The notes: generated by a model from the sequence alone, not told the origin. A DNA stretch of 64,000 nt from Bos javanicus (GCF_032452875.1 NC_083897.1:10336854-10400853), one strand, 5' to 3'; numbered from the stretch's first letter, positions 34,035 through 47,100 are shown. Made by a program: numbers and translations.

Positions 34035-35480
34035 GTGGCAAGAATACACAGAAGAACTGTACAAAAAGATCTTCACAACCCAGATAATCATGATGGTGTG
34101 ATCACTCACCTAGAGCCAGTCATCCTGGAATGTGAAGTCAAGTGGGCCTTAGGAAGCTTCACTTCGAACAAAGCTAGTGGAAGTGATGGAATTCCAGTTG
34201 AGCTATTTCAAATCCTGAAAGATGATGCTGTGAAAGTGCTACACTCAATATGTCAGAAAATTTGGAAAACTCAGCAGTGGCCACAGGACTGGAAAAGGTC
34301 AGTTTTCTTTCCAATCCCAAAGAAAGGCAATGCCAAAGAATGCTCAAACTACTGCACAGTTGCACTCATCTCACACGCTAGTAAAGTAATGCTCAAAATT
34401 CTCTAAGCCAGGCTTCAACAATACATGAACTGTGAACTTCCAGATGTTCAAGCTGGTTTGAGAAAAGGCAGAGAAACCAGAGATCAAATTGTTAACATCC
34501 GCTGGATCATTGAATAAGCAAGAGAACTCCAGAAACTTCTTTCTCTGCTTTATTGACTATGCCAAAGGCTTTGACTGTGTGGATCACAATAACTGTGGAA
34601 AATTCTGAAAGAGACCGGAATACCAGACCACCTGACCTGCGTCTTGAGATACTTGTATGCAGGTCAGGAAGCAACAGTTAGAACTGGACATGGAACAACA
34701 GACTGGTTCCAAATAGGAAAAAGAGTATGTCAGGGCTGTATATTGTCACCCTGCTTATCTAACTCTTAAGCAGAGTACATCATGAGAAACCCTGGGCTGG
34801 AAGAAGCACAAGCTGGAATCAAGATTGCCAGGAGAAATATCAATAACCTCAGATATGCAGATGACACCACCCTTATGGCAGAAAGTGAAGAAGAACTAAA
34901 GAGCCTCTTGATGAAAGTGAAAGAGGAACGTGAAAAAGTTGGCTTAAAGCTCAACATTCTGAAAACTAACATAATTGCATCTGGTCCTATCACTTCATGG
35001 GAAATAGATGGGGAAACAGCGGAAACAGTGGCTGACTTTATTTTGGGAGGCTCGAAAATCACTGCAGATGGTGATTAAAGCCATGAAATGAAAAGATGCT
35101 TACTCTTTGGAAGGAAAGTTATGACCAACCTAGACAGCATATTAAAAAGCAGAGACATTACTTTGCCAACAAAGGTCTCTCTAGTCAAGGCTATGGTTTT
35201 TCCAGTAGCCATGTATGGATGTGAGAGTTGGACTATAAAGAAACCTGAGCGCTGAAGAATTGATGCTTTTGAACTGTGGTGTTGGAGAAGACTCTTGACA
35301 GTCCCTTGGACTGCAAAGAAATCCAACCAGTCCATCCTAGAGAAGTTCAGTCCTGGGTGTTCATTGGAAGGACTGATGCTGAAGCTAAAACTCCAATACT
35401 TCGGCCACCTCATGCAAAGAGCTGACTCATTTGAAAAGACCCAGATGTTGGGAATTAAGGGCAGGAGAAGAAGGGGATGA
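34035..35480 (+). pseudogene. BovB reverse transcriptase domain, broken
   Basis: Pieces in order: 34035-34406 (RT blocks with NKASGSDGIP and DWKRSVFFPIPKKG), an FIDYAKGFD catalytic box at 34549-34575, the YADD box at 34854-34865 in the frame 34782-35078, and C-terminal pieces to 35480. Stops occur at 34406, near 34515 and at 35076-35078, with frameshifts between. Both catalytic aspartate boxes can still be read but not in one frame. The protein would have primed cDNA synthesis on nicked DNA. Confidence 0.9.
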
Positions 35481-35953
35481 CAGAGGATGAGATGGTTGGA
35501 TGGCATCACTGATTCAATGGACATGGGTTTGGGTAGCCTCCGGGAGTTGGTGATGGACAGGGAGGCCTGGAGTGCTGCTGTTAATGGGGTCACAAAGAGT
35601 CGGACACGACTGAGCGACTGAACTGAACTGAACTGAACTCATGGTCCAGCCGCTAATACTCCATACTTCCAATGCAGGGGACCCAGGTTCAGGGAACTCA
35701 GGTTCAATCCCTGGTCAGGAAACTAGGTCCCACACACTGCAACTAAGTGTTCACTTGCTGCAACTAAGACCTGCAGCAGTCAAATAAATAAAAATAATAT
35801 AATATTTTTAAAATATTTGGTTGTATGGAAACAAAACTCTGTTTCTTGATTCTGCAATAAATTTAATATAGAATTACCATATGACCGAACAAATTAAAAA
35901 AATAAATACAAAAAAATCAGAAGCTTATTTTTCTGGAGTTTTATGATATACTC

Positions 35954-36160
35954 GGTTTTCCCTTGTACCTCAGTTGGTAAAGAATATGCTTCCAGTGCAG
36001 GAGACCTGGCTTGTATCCCTGGGTTGAGAAGATCCCCTGGAGAAGCAAATGGCAACCCACTCCAGTATCCTTGCCTGGAGAATCTCATGGACAGAGGAGC
36101 CTGCTGGGCTGCAGTCCATGAGGTCACAAAGAGTTGGGCACAACTGAGCAACACTTACTT
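35954..36160 (+). mobile_element. Bov-tA SINE
   Basis: Head ggttttcccttgtacctcag, Bov-A unit ending gggcacaactgagcaacac. Flanks 35941-35953 and 36159-36171 agree at about 10 of 13 positions, a possible decayed duplication. Confidence 0.9.
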
Positions 36161-36234
36161 GTGATATATTTAATAATTAGTACACTACATTTAATACATG
36201 CATATAACTCATAATTAAAACCAAAATATTGAGT

Positions 36235-36385
36235 CTTAAGTTCATTTGTAAAATGTGGAAAATATAATAGTAGTACCTAGTTTTTAGGGCTATGTCAAGA
36301 TCAAATGAGTTAATACATGCCACACACTTATAAGAGTGCCTGGAAGATAATAAGTAGTATATAAGAATTAGCTATTGTTATTGTA
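36235..36385 (+). mobile_element. MIR SINE relic
   Basis: MIR 3' half: catttgtaaaatgtggaaaat, gtcaagatcaaatgagttaatacatg, gagtgcctggaagataataagtag. Confidence 0.75.
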
Positions 36386-36389
36386 TTCA

Positions 36390-38334
36390 GATGTACAAGG
36401 TTTGGTGAGCTCGGCTCCCAGGAATAAGAGAAGACTGCTATTCTGTAAATGTTAGCTATCACTATTATCACTGAAACAGTTTCCTAACAGTTTATATCCC
36501 TAAGTCCTATCAAAATGACAGCAAAAGTATCAAATAAGATTAAATGAATAAAATTACTGGAAAGTTGGGTAGATGGCATTAATGAACCCAAAACTCCGAT
36601 AAACGTCTGCACATTATGAATTAAATGAGACCAGGTTGACAGTGAAAACAGGGCCAAGGAACTACAACACAACACACTTGAAACAGAGACTGATGGAAAA
36701 TTAATTTCCACAGAAGAATATGGACTAACCCCAAAATTAGAGACAGAAAATGACTAGGCATGAGGGCAGAGATAGTTTATGAGGATGGTCAAGGGGGGTA
36801 AATAGTTTTTAGAGTTCTAGAGGTTATATGTGGGGGTGGGGATCTTTACCTACAGAATATGCCCGAAGTGGTACACAGGCTCCATAGCTTCAAGGTAAGT
36901 CCTTCCCTAAAGGGAGGCATATACCCCACTCTCTCATTCCGAGTCACAGCTCCAGCAAGTCTCATTCCAATTCTCAACTAGAGATAGAGTCTCACAAGTG
37001 CCAGGAAAACCCACCCTAGATACTACATGTGATCAAATAAGACCCTGATTTGTGAAAATAAGCAAAAAATCAAGATTAATCACACTTCTGAAGGAAAACA
37101 GAAGAAATAAAAGAAAGCACATATTGATCAAAGAAACCAGTTCCTAAGCAAACCGAGTCATTGAATAAATAAAATAGATGAGAACTTTTAGAACCACTTA
37201 CTGTGTCTGTAAAGTCAGGAGAATATTGAGCTCTAAAATGGGATTCTATGATAATGGAGCAAGCAGAATACTCTACATCATTATGGGAAATTAAAAGCAT
37301 GATAGCTTATAACACCCTATATATGAAGATGATTTATAAATATATATATCTTCGCTTGTATTTCTTCCTTGAACTCACATATTTTATTGCTCACACAACA
37401 TGTGTACTTGAAGGTATAGTGGATACAAAATATTTCACATGGCCAAGCTAAATATTTGCTTTCCCCATCTAAATACGTTCCTCTTGCAGTGTTCATAAAG
37501 TCAGTAAATGACTGAGTTCACTTACTCAGTTCATCAGACCCTAAACCTGGAAGTCACTATTGACTTTTTTTTCTTGCCTCCTTAAAACCAAACTTTCAAT
37601 AATCTATTAGATTTTACCTTCAAAATTTACCCGGAACTGTATGTTTTCCCTGTCTCAAATGTAGATCCAGCCATTTCTCTAAGAAATAATGGCTCCTTTC
37701 AGTGGGAGAATGAAATTTAAGCACTAAGACCTTTTTAGAACATTACTCGTTGCTACTGAGGTGTCATTGTACTTAGGCTTTTTAAGGGAACAAAGCAAAG
37801 GATTACCCTATTCCATATTTGTATTTCCTTTATTCCACAGTGAGAAACCTGCCTCCCAATAACCACCACGATATTGTAATTAGCCTCCAATTAAAATTTA
37901 AAAAAATTTAAAAATGATGAAAATATTTTCTCTATGCTAGAATATACACAATTTCAGAATAACAAACCAATATGAGTTCTTAAAACAAACATGAGTAAAG
38001 TTCAAGATCTCTTTATATATTTTTGTGTTTAGACTATATCCTTATCAGTGTACAACCAGACTATTAATGTAAATGTAATTAATGTAAATATCATTTGAAT
38101 TACATTTTGTTTCTTGGTGTGCTTATGTTATATAGTTGATATACTATTATGATCTTTTTAAATTTTGTTTTCAATTTTACAGTCTGATACATGCATCTTC
38201 TTGATTTAATTTTATTATTTGAATTTTAAAAACATTTATATGGCACACAAATCAAAACTATATAAAAAGATATACTCAAAAAAGTTTTCTTTCCATCCCT
38301 CCACCCCCACTTTCATCCTATAGGTTATTATTAT
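36390..38334. other. Unique sequence with a tiny L1 end
   Basis: No gene is supported. A short L1 3' tail is listed separately at 37862-37905. The sequence caaggtaagt at 36892 resembles a splice donor but nothing around it supports an exon. Confidence 0.45.
37862..37905 (+). mobile_element. Extremely truncated ruminant L1 3' end
   Basis: The word gatattgtaattagcctccaa plus an A/T-rich tail matches the last bases of ruminant L1, also seen reversed at 27745-27775. Only some 30 bp before the tail remain. Confidence 0.5.
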
Positions 38335-39288
38335 TCAGTTCAGTTCAGTTCAGTCACTCAGTCGTGTCCGACTATTTGTGAACCCATGAATTGCAGCACG
38401 CCAGGCCTCCCTGTCCATCACTGACTCCCAGAGTCCACTCAGACTCATGGAGTTTGTGATGCCATCCAGCCATCTCATCCTGTGTCATCCCCTTCTCTTC
38501 CTGCACCCAATCCCTCCCAGCATCAGGGTCTTTTCCAATGAGTCAACTCTTCACATGAGGTGGCCAAGTATTGGAGTTTCAGCTTCAGCATCAGTCCTTC
38601 CAATGAACACCCAGGACTGATCTTCTTTAGGATGGACTGGTTGGACCTCCTTGCAGCCCAAGGGATACTCAAGAGTCTTCTCCAACACCACAGTTCAAAA
38701 GCATAAATTCTTTGGTGCTCAGCTTTCTTCACAGTCCAACTCTCACATCCATACCTGACCGCTGGAAAAACCATAGCCTTGACTAGATGGACCTTTGTTG
38801 GCAAAGTAATATCTCTACTTTTCAATATGCTATCTAGGTTGGTCATAACTTTCCTTCCAAGGAGTAAGCGTCTTTTCATTTCATGGCTGCAGTCACCATC
38901 TGCAGTGATTCTGGAGACCGAAAAAATAAAGTCTGACATTGTTTCCACTGTTTACCCATCTATTTCCCATGAAGTGATGGGACTGGATGCCATGATCTTA
39001 GTTTTCTGGATGTTGAGCTTTAAGCCAACTTTGCACTCTCCTCTTGCACTTTCATCAAGAGGCTTTTTAGTTCCTCTTCACTTTTTGCCATAAGGGTGGT
39101 GTCATCTGCAAATCTGAGGTTATTGATATTTCTCCTGGCAATCTTGATTCCAGCTTGTGCTTCATCCAGCCGAGCGTTTTTCATGATGTACTCTGCATAT
39201 AAGTTAAATAAGCAGGATGACAATACACAGCCTTGACGTACTCCTTTTCTTATTTGCAACCAGTCTGTTGTTCCATGTCCAGTTCTAA
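38335..39288 (-). mobile_element. BovB, 5'-truncated
   Basis: Antisense BovB from its 3' repeat (cagttcagttcagttcag at 38335) to the RT region just upstream of the catalytic box (about 39288). The RT box reads FADD in place of YADD. Frames 38523-38948 and 39020-39301 on the minus strand are the pieces. It points toward the full-length copy at 32385-35639 with opposite orientation. Confidence 0.94.
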
Positions 39289-39394
39289 TAGTTGTGGACA
39301 ATCCTGTGTTTCTTTCTAAAAAAGAAAATCTTGTGACAGAAGGTAAGGATGCACTAAAAAACTATGGAATTACGTCAAATAGGAACCAATGTGA

Positions 39395-39653
39395 CCCCAC
39401 TCCAGTACTCTTGGCTGGAAAATCCCATGAACAGAGGAACCTGGTGGGCTGTAGTCAATGGGGTTGCTATGAGTCAGACACGACTGAGCGACTTCCCTTT
39501 CACTTTTCACTTTCATGCATTGGAGAACGAAATGGCAACCCACTCCAGTGTTCTTGCCTGGAGAATCCCAGGGACGGCAGAGCCTGGTGGGCTGCCATCT
39601 ATGTGGTCGCACAGAGTAGGACATGACTGAAGCGACTTAGCAGCAGCAGGAGC
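39395..39653 (+). mobile_element. Bov-A2 SINE
   Basis: Plus-strand Bov-A2 dimer ending gacttagcagcagcagg. Flanks aggaaccaatgtga (39381-39394) and aggaatcaatgtga (39654-39667) form a 14-bp duplication with one mismatch, so it is fairly young. Confidence 0.96.
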
Positions 39654-39667
39654 AGGAATCAATGTGA

Positions 39668-40249
39668 AGTAGATCCTGCTGAATGTGTTTGAGATAATTT
39701 GGGCATCAAAAGAGTAATGATGACAATAAATTGAAATTAAAAATAATGAGTTCATAACAGAAGTCTTGGAGTGAGTGGGGGAAGACACAGAGAAGAAATT
39801 TCTTTGCTGAAGAATGACAGTAATAAATGTAGAAGGAAAAATAAGATTATAATATCACCTTTATGTAACCCCTTGTGCAGTGACTAATTTGTGAAAAGAT
39901 CATGATTAGATGGTGAAACTATTCAGTTTATTGTTAGTAAATAATATATTCACATGGTCTAAAAGTAATACCACAAAGTGTACTGATTAATTACAAGGAG
40001 GAAAATGTCCCCTTTACAACGAAGAGAATTGGCAGTTAGTATTTTAACCAAGTGTTCATGATTAGATACTCCAGTCCTAAAATGGCCTCACATTTACATG
40101 CTTTTTGATGTTATGTAGTGGGAAGTACATAGTATCACCTATGATATATTTTTGGAGGAAAATTTTGACATGAACATAATCACATGTTAGAGGAATTGAA
40201 ATGTTCTGTAGGACAACTGGTCTGTATTCTTTAAAATATTCAGTGCCAT
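39668..40249. other. Unique sequence, left flank of the L1
   Basis: No recognisable repeat or gene. The minus-strand frame at 40077-40442 runs from this flank into the L1, so it cannot be an old gene. Confidence 0.5.
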
Positions 40250-41856
40250 GAGAAACAGAAGGAAGGGGGGGCGGTCCGAAGATGGCCAAGGTATAGGACA
40301 GGGAGACCACTTTCTCCCCCACAAATTCATCAAAAGAACATTTGAAATCTGAGCAAATTCTACAAAACAACTTCTGAATGCTGGCAGAGGACATCAGGTA
40401 CCCAGAAAGGCAGCCCATTGTCTTTGAAAGGAGGTAGGACAAAATATAAAAGATAAAAAGAGAGACAAAAGAGGTAGGGACAGAGATCCATCCCAGGAAG
40501 GGAGTATTTAAAGAGAGAGAAGTTTCCCAATACCAGGAAACACTCTCTCCGGTGGGTCTGTAGTGAGCCTTGGAATCTCAGAGGGAAAAATAACCAGGAA
40601 GAAAAATAAATAAATAATTAAACCCTACAGATTACCTGCCTAACAGCAACTCCCAGCAGAGCAGCAGCCCAGATGCTTGCATCCCCCACTAGCAAGTGGG
40701 GGCTGGGCAGGGAGGCCCAGGTTGCATTGCTTAGGGTAAGGACTGGGCCTGAATGCCCCGAGGGCAATCTGAGGGAACTAGCTTGAGACAGCAACCTAGA
40801 CTGTGGGATAGCTATCCCACGAAAGGCCCTAACCTAAGACACTGCCAGGCCTGCTCACAGAACAAAGGACTGAGCAGACCTAGCCGGCTGTGGACTGGCC
40901 CATCCTCCACCAGAGACAGGCAGGCCAGGGCAGCCAGAGGCAGAAGGAGGCAATCACAACCCCAGAGAGGTATTCTATACCAAACTGCAAGCAGGCTTCG
41001 TTGATAACCAAGACTTCTTGGGATTCTGGACAGTTGACATCCGCCGGGAGGGTCACAGCCAGAGATCAGCTCCCCAGAAGAGATACACGGCACACCTGAG
41101 AAGGCACACCCATTGTACACCCAGAAAACCAAGAGGCTGGGACAGGGGAGGTGATAAGTTAAAGCCTTCAACTGGGGTTGACTGTGCTCGCCAAGCACCT
41201 GGTCACCTGAGCTGCTAGGACCTGGGGTGGGCACAAAATGCAGGCCCAACCAAGTCTGCACCTTTGGGGAGTACTCGAGAACCTGAACCTGAGTGGCTTA
41301 GACCTTTAAAGTGCACACAACCCAGGGCCCACATCAGACAGTTCCTGGCAGAGCAACCTAGAGCCTTAGAACTGTAGACCATGAAAGCACACACGCCACG
41401 AGCAGGGGCAAACCCAGTGCGGCTGAAACACTGCGAGCACTCCACACACACGCCAGTGATATTTGCTTGCAGTATTCCTCCCTCCCCACAGCACGACTGA
41501 ACATGTGAGTCTAAAAAAAAGTGACCACCACCTCCCTCCTTGTGTCAGGGGGGAAATTAGACACTGAAGAGACCAGCATACAGAAGAAGCTAAAATAGAC
41601 AGAGGAAACTGTTTTGGAAATGACAGGTACAATAGATTAAAACCCTGTAGTTAGCACCGACTACATAAGAAGGGGCCTATAGACCTTGAGAAATATAAGC
41701 TGGACCAAGGAACTATCTGAAAATGAACTGACCCCACACTGTCCATAACAGCTCCAGAGAAAGTCCTAGATATATTTTTACTATTATCATTTTTTAAATT
41801 AAATTTTTTTTAGTTTTAAGTCCCCTATTACTCCTTTAATTTTTATTTTTATAATG

Positions 41857-41978
41857 TGAAGTGAAGTCGCTCAGTTGTGTCTGACTCTTTGCGACCCCAT
41901 GGACTGTAGACTACCAGGCTCCTCTGTCTGAGATTTTCCAGGCAAGAGTACTGGAGTGGGTTTCCATTTCCTCCTCCA
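41857..41978 (-). mobile_element. Single Bov-A unit inside the L1 5' UTR
   Basis: Antisense Bov-A unit (gtgaagtgaagtcgctcag to gtttccatttcctcctcc) without a tRNA head. It must be younger than the L1 that holds it. I see no clear target duplication. Confidence 0.88.
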
Positions 41979-42208
41979 AACCTACTATTACCTTGCAAAA
42001 ACAAAACCAAAAAAAGACCCTATTTTTAAAGCAAACTTCATATATATATATATATATATATATAAAATAATTTTTTTGACTTTTTTAAATATTTTATTTT
42101 TGAGAATCTAACTTCTACTCCATATTTTTAATCTTTGCTTTTTGGTATTTATTATCGACTTTGTACCTTTAAGAACCCAGTCTTCAGTACCTATTTTTAC
42201 TTGGGAGC

Positions 42209-42640
42209 GAGATCACTGGCCTGATTGCTCTCTCCCCCTTTTGACTCTCTTTTTCTCCACCAGGTCGCCTCTATCTCCCCTCTCCCTGTTTTCTTCTCTA
42301 CCCAACTAGGTGAATCTTTTGTGTGTTCCAGGTTGTGGAGAACATTTAGGGAACTTATTACTGGCTGGATCTGTCTCTCTCCTTTTGATTCCTCCTTTTA
42401 TCCTCCTGGCCACTTCTGTCTCCTTCCTCCCTCTTCTCTTCTCTATGTAATTCCGTGAAGATCTCTGAGGGATCCAGACTGTGGAGAGTACATAGGGAAG
42501 TGATTACTGGCTAGCTTGCTCTCTCCCCTTTTGATTCCCCTCTTCTCCTCCTGGTCACCTCTATCTCCCTCTTCTCTTCTCCATGTAACTCTGTTTACCT
42601 CTCCGGGTGTCCCTCACTGTGGAGAAACTTTTCATCATTA
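42209..42640 (+). repeat. Three diverged ~145-bp tandem repeats in the L1 5' UTR
   Basis: Units start near 42209 (gatcactggc), 42353 (ttattactggc) and 42500 (tgattactggc). Each continues with a ctctctccccttttgattc zone, a tcctcctggtcacctctatctcc zone and a gactgtggagag zone. They are well diverged from each other. Confidence 0.88.
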
Positions 42641-43065
42641 ACCTAGATGTTTTATCATTGGTGCTATATAGATGGAGAATCTTGAGGCTACTGTAAGAAT
42701 AAGACCGAAAACCAGAGGCAGGAGGCTGAAGTCCAAATCCTGAGAACACCTGAGAACTCCTGACTCCAGGGACCATTAATTGATAGGAGCTCATCAAATG
42801 CCTCCATACCTACACTGAAACCAAGCACTATCCAAGGACCAACAAGTTCCAGAGCAAGACATACCATGCAAATTCTCCAGCAACACAGGAACATAGCCCT
42901 GAGCTTCAATATACAGGCTGCCCAAAGTCACACCAAACCCACTGACATCTCAAAACTCATTACAGGACATGTCATTGCAATCCAGAGAGAAGAAATCCAG
43001 CTCCACCTACAAGAACACGGACACAAGCTTCCCTAACCAGGAAACCTTGACAAGCCACCCGTACA

Positions 43066-44078
43066 ATGCCACCCACAGTGAGGAACCGCCACAATAAAGA
43101 GGAACCACAAACTGTCAGAATACAGAAAGACCACCCCAAAAACAGCAATATGAACAGATGAAAAGGCAGAGAAATACCTAGCAGGTAAAGGAACAGGATA
43201 AATGCCCACCAAACCAAACAAAAGAGGAAGAGATAGGGAATCTGTCTGATAAAGAATTCCGAATAATGATAGTGAAAATGATCCAGAATCTTGAAAACAA
43301 ATTGGAGTTACAGATAAATAGCCTAGAGACAAGGATCAAGAAGATGCAAGAAAGGTTTAAAAAGGACCTAGAAGAAATAAAAAAGAGTCAATAATGAATA
43401 ATGCAATAAATGAGATTAAAAAACACTCTGGAGGGAACCAACAGTAGAGTAAAGGAGGCAGACGATAGGATAAGTGAGGTAGAAAATAGAATGGTAGAAA
43501 TAAATGAAACAGAGAGGAAAAAGGAAAAAAGAATGAAAAGAAATGAGGACAACCTCAGAGACCTCTGGGACAATGTTAAACTCCCCAAAATTCTAATCAT
43601 AGGAGTCCCAGAGGAAGACAAAAAGAAAGAACATGAGAAAATACTTGAGGAGATAATAGTTGAAAACTTCCCTAAAATGGGGAAGGAAATAATCACCCAA
43701 GTCCAAGAAACCCAGAGAGTCCCAAACAGGATAAACCCAAGGTGAAACACCCCAAGATGCATATTAATCAAATTAACAAAGATCAAACACACAGAACAAA
43801 TATTAAAAGCAACAAGGGAAAAACAACAAATAACACACAAGGGGATTCCCGTAAAGATAACAGCTGATCTTTCAATAGAAACTCTTCAGGTCAGAAGGGA
43901 ATGGCAGGACATACTTAAAGTGATGAAAGAAAATAACCTACAGCCCAGATTACTGTACCCAGCGAGGATCTCATTCAAATATGAAGAAGAAATCAAAAGC
44001 TTTACAGATAAGCAAAAGCTCAGAGAATTCAGCACCACCAAACCAGCTCTCCAACAAATGCTAAAGGATCTTCTCTAG
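43066..44078 (+). pseudogene. L1 ORF1 (RNA-binding chaperone), decayed
   Basis: ORF1 protein binds L1 RNA as a trimer. The likely start is the ATG at 43066-43068 and the stop is TAG at 44076-44078. From 43410 on, one frame holds a coiled-coil-like stretch rich in E, K and R (43410-43540), then LPKILIIGVPEEDKKKEHEK (an RRM-like zone), and runs to the final TAG. The only break in this part is TGA at 43743-43745, which fits CGA decay. The length (1013 nt) is not a multiple of three, so at least one indel lies in the first third, where stops are also seen. Confidence 0.87.
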
Positions 44079-44135
44079 ACAGGAAACACAGAAAGGGTGT
44101 ATAAACTCGAATCCAAAACAATAAAATAAATGGCA

Positions 44136-47100
44136 ATGGGATCATACTTATCAATAATTACTTTAAATGTAAATGGGTTCAATGCCCCAACCAAAAGACA
44201 AAGACTGGCTGAATGGATAAAAAAACAAGACCCCTATATATGTTGTCAACAAGAGACCCAACTTGAAACAAGGGACACATACAGACTGAAAGTGAAGGGC
44301 TGGAAAAAGATATTCCATGCAAATAGAGACCAAGAGAACGCAATACTCATATCAGATAAAATAGACTTTAAAACAAAGGCTGTGAAAGGAGACAAACAAG
44401 GACACTACATAATGATCAAAGGATCAATCCAAGAAGAAGATATAACAATTATGAATATATATGCACCCAACATAGGAGCACTGCAATATGTAAGACAGAT
44501 GCTAACAAGTATGAAAGGGAAATTAACAATAACACAATAATAGTGGGAGACTTTAATACCCCACTAACACCTATGGATAGATCAACTAAAAAGAAAATTA
44601 ACAAGGAAACCCAAACTTTAAATGATACAATGGACCTGTTAGACCTAATTGATATCTATAGGACATTTCACCCCAAACCAATGAATTTCACCTTTTTCTC
44701 AAGTGCACACGGAACCTTCTCCAGGATAGATGATATCCTGGGCCATAAATCTAGGCTTGGTAAATTAAAAAAAAAAAAAATTGAAATCATTCCAAGTATC
44801 TTTTCTGACTACAATGCAGTAAGATTAGATGTCAATTAGAGGAGAAAAGCTATTAAAAATTCCAACATATGGAGGCTGAATAACACGTGCTGAATAACCA
44901 AAAAATCACAGAAGAAATCAAAAAAGAAATCAAAATATGCATAGAAACGAATGAAAATGAAAACACAACAACCCAAAACCTATGGGACACTGTAAAAGCA
45001 GTGCTAAGGGGAAGGTTCCTAGCAATACAGGCTTACCTCAAGAAACAAGAAAAGTCGAATAAATAACCTAACTCTACACCTAAAGCAACTAGAAAAGGAA
45101 GAAATGAAGAACCCCAGGGTTAGTAGAAGGAAAGAAATCTTAAAAATTAGGGCAGAAATAAATGTAAAAGAAACAAAGAGACCATGGCAAAAATCAACAA
45201 AGCCAAAAGCTGGTCTTTGAGAAGATAAATAAAATTGACAACCATTAGTCAGACCCATCAAGAAACAAAGGGAGAAAAATCAAATCAACAAAATTAGAAA
45301 TGAAAATTGGAGAGATCACAACAGACAACACAGAAATACAAAGGATCATAAGAGACTACTATCAGCAACTATATGCAAATAAAATGGACAACTTGGAAGA
45401 AATGGACAAATTCTTAGAAAAGTAAAAGTTTCCAAAACTGGACCAGGAAGAAATAGAAAATCTTAACAGACCCATCACAAGCACGGAAATTGAAATTGTA
45501 ATCAGAAATCTTCCAGCAAACAAAAGCCCAGGACCAGACAGCTTCACAGCTGAATTCTACCAAAAATTTAGAGAAGAGCTAACACCTATCCTACTCAAAC
45601 TCTTCCAGAAAATTGCAGAGGAAGGTAAACTTCCAAACTCATTCTTTGAGGCCACCATCACCCTAATACCAAAACCTGACAAAGATCCCACAAAAAAAGA
45701 AAACTACAGGCCAATGTCACTGATGAACATAGATGCAAAAATCCTTAACAAAATTCTAGCAAACAGAATCCAACAACATATTTAAAAGGTCATACATAAT
45801 GACCAAGTGGGCTTTATGCCAAGGATGCAAGGATTCTTCAATATCTGCAAATTAATCAATGTAATACACCACATTAACAAATTGAAAAATAAAAACCATA
45901 TGATTATCTCAATAGATGCAGAGAAAGTCTTTGACAAAACTCAACATCCATTTGTGATAAAAACCCTCTATAAAGCAGGAATAGAAAGAACATACCTCAA
46001 CATAATAAAAGCTATATATGACAAACCCACAGCAAACATTTTCCTCAATGGTGAAAAAATGAAAGCATTTCCCCCAAAGTCAGGAACAAGACAAGGGTGC
46101 CCACTCTCACCACAATTATTCAACATAGTTTTGGAAGTTTTAGCCACAGCAGTCAGAGCAGAAAAATAAATAAAAGGAATCCAGATTGGAAAAGAAAAAG
46201 TAAAACTCTCACTGTTTGCAGATGACATGATCATCTACATAGAAAACCCTAAAGACTCCACCAGAAAATTACTAAAGCTAATCAATGAATATAGGAAAGT
46301 TGCAGGATATAAAATTAACACACAGAAATCCCTTGCATTCCTATACACTAACAATGAGAAAACAGAAAGAGAAATTAAGGAAACAATTCCATTCACCATC
46401 GCAACAAAAAGAATAAAATACTTAGGAACATATCTACCTAAAGAAACATAAGACCTATATATAGAAAACTATAAAACACTGGTGAAAGAAATCAAAGAGG
46501 ACACAAATAGACTGAGAAATATACCATGTTCATGGATCGAAAGAATCAATAATAGTGAAAATAAGTATACTACCCAAAGCAATCTATAGATCCAATGCAA
46601 TCCCTATCAAGCTACCAACAGTATTTTTCAGAGAACTAGAACAAATAATTTCACAATTTCTATGGAAATACAAAAAATCTCGAATAGCCAAAGCAATCTT
46701 GAGAAAGAAGAACAGAACTGGAGGAATCAACCTGCCTGACTTCAGGCTCTACTACAAAGCCACAGTCATCAAGACGGTAGGGTACTGGCACAAAGACAGA
46801 AATATAGATCAATGGAACAAAATAAAAAGCCCAGAGATAAATCCACGCACATATGGACACCTTATCTTTGACAAAGGAGGCAAGAATATACAATGGAGAA
46901 AAGACAATCTTTTTAACAAGTAGTGCTGGGAAAACCACTTGTAAAAGACTGAAACTAGAGCACTTTCTAACACTATATCTAAGAATAAACTCAAAATGGA
47001 TTAAAGATCTAAACATAAGACCAGAATTTTATTAAACTCCTAGAGGAAAACATAGGCAAAACACTCTCCAACATAAAACACAGCAGCATCCTCTATGACC

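Larger units (their letters stand above)
32385..35639 (+). mobile_element. Near-full-length BovB (RTE LINE)
   Basis: About 3.26 kb, close to the usual length for BovB, with the 5' region, the endonuclease/RT frame and the terminal (ACTGA)n-like repeat at 35617-35639. The target repeats are catggtggtcc at 32374-32384 and catggtcc at 35640-35647, identical apart from a 3-bp gap. BovB is known for patchy distribution across vertebrates attributed to horizontal transfer, and is the source of the Bov-A tails in the SINEs around it. Stops and indels in both domains mean that this copy is dead. Confidence 0.95.
32366..35800 (+). mobile_element. CHR-like SINE, split by a BovB
   Basis: Only the first 19 bp (32366-32384, ggggaattccatggtggtcc zone) lie left of the BovB. 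The SINE resumes at 35640-35647 with catggtcc and continues with agccgctaatactccat, the ggttcaatccctgg B-box region and a caaataaataaa tail to about 35800. Taken together they give one continuous tRNA-Glu-type SINE. It must be older than the BovB within it. Confidence 0.8.
40266..43065 (+). promoter_or_regulatory. L1 5' UTR and internal promoter region
   Basis: About 2.8 kb precede ORF1, including a later SINE (41857-41978) and an AT microsatellite (42040-42064). The first 1.3 kb is relatively GC-rich. L1 5' UTRs hold an internal RNA polymerase II promoter; I infer this function from position only. The many short frames on both strands here (for example 40753-41451) are not genes. Confidence 0.75.

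Noticed and set aside
35075..35593. A 172-codon minus-strand frame
   Set aside because: Antisense of the BovB C-terminal region; other BovB copies here show similar antisense frames.
36885..36910. A splice-donor-like caaggtaagt
   Set aside because: No open frame or acceptor nearby; expected by chance in 64 kb.
40753..41451. Several overlapping frames in a GC-rich zone, possibly a gene
   Set aside because: The zone lies inside the L1 5' UTR within the 16-bp target duplications, and the frames conflict.
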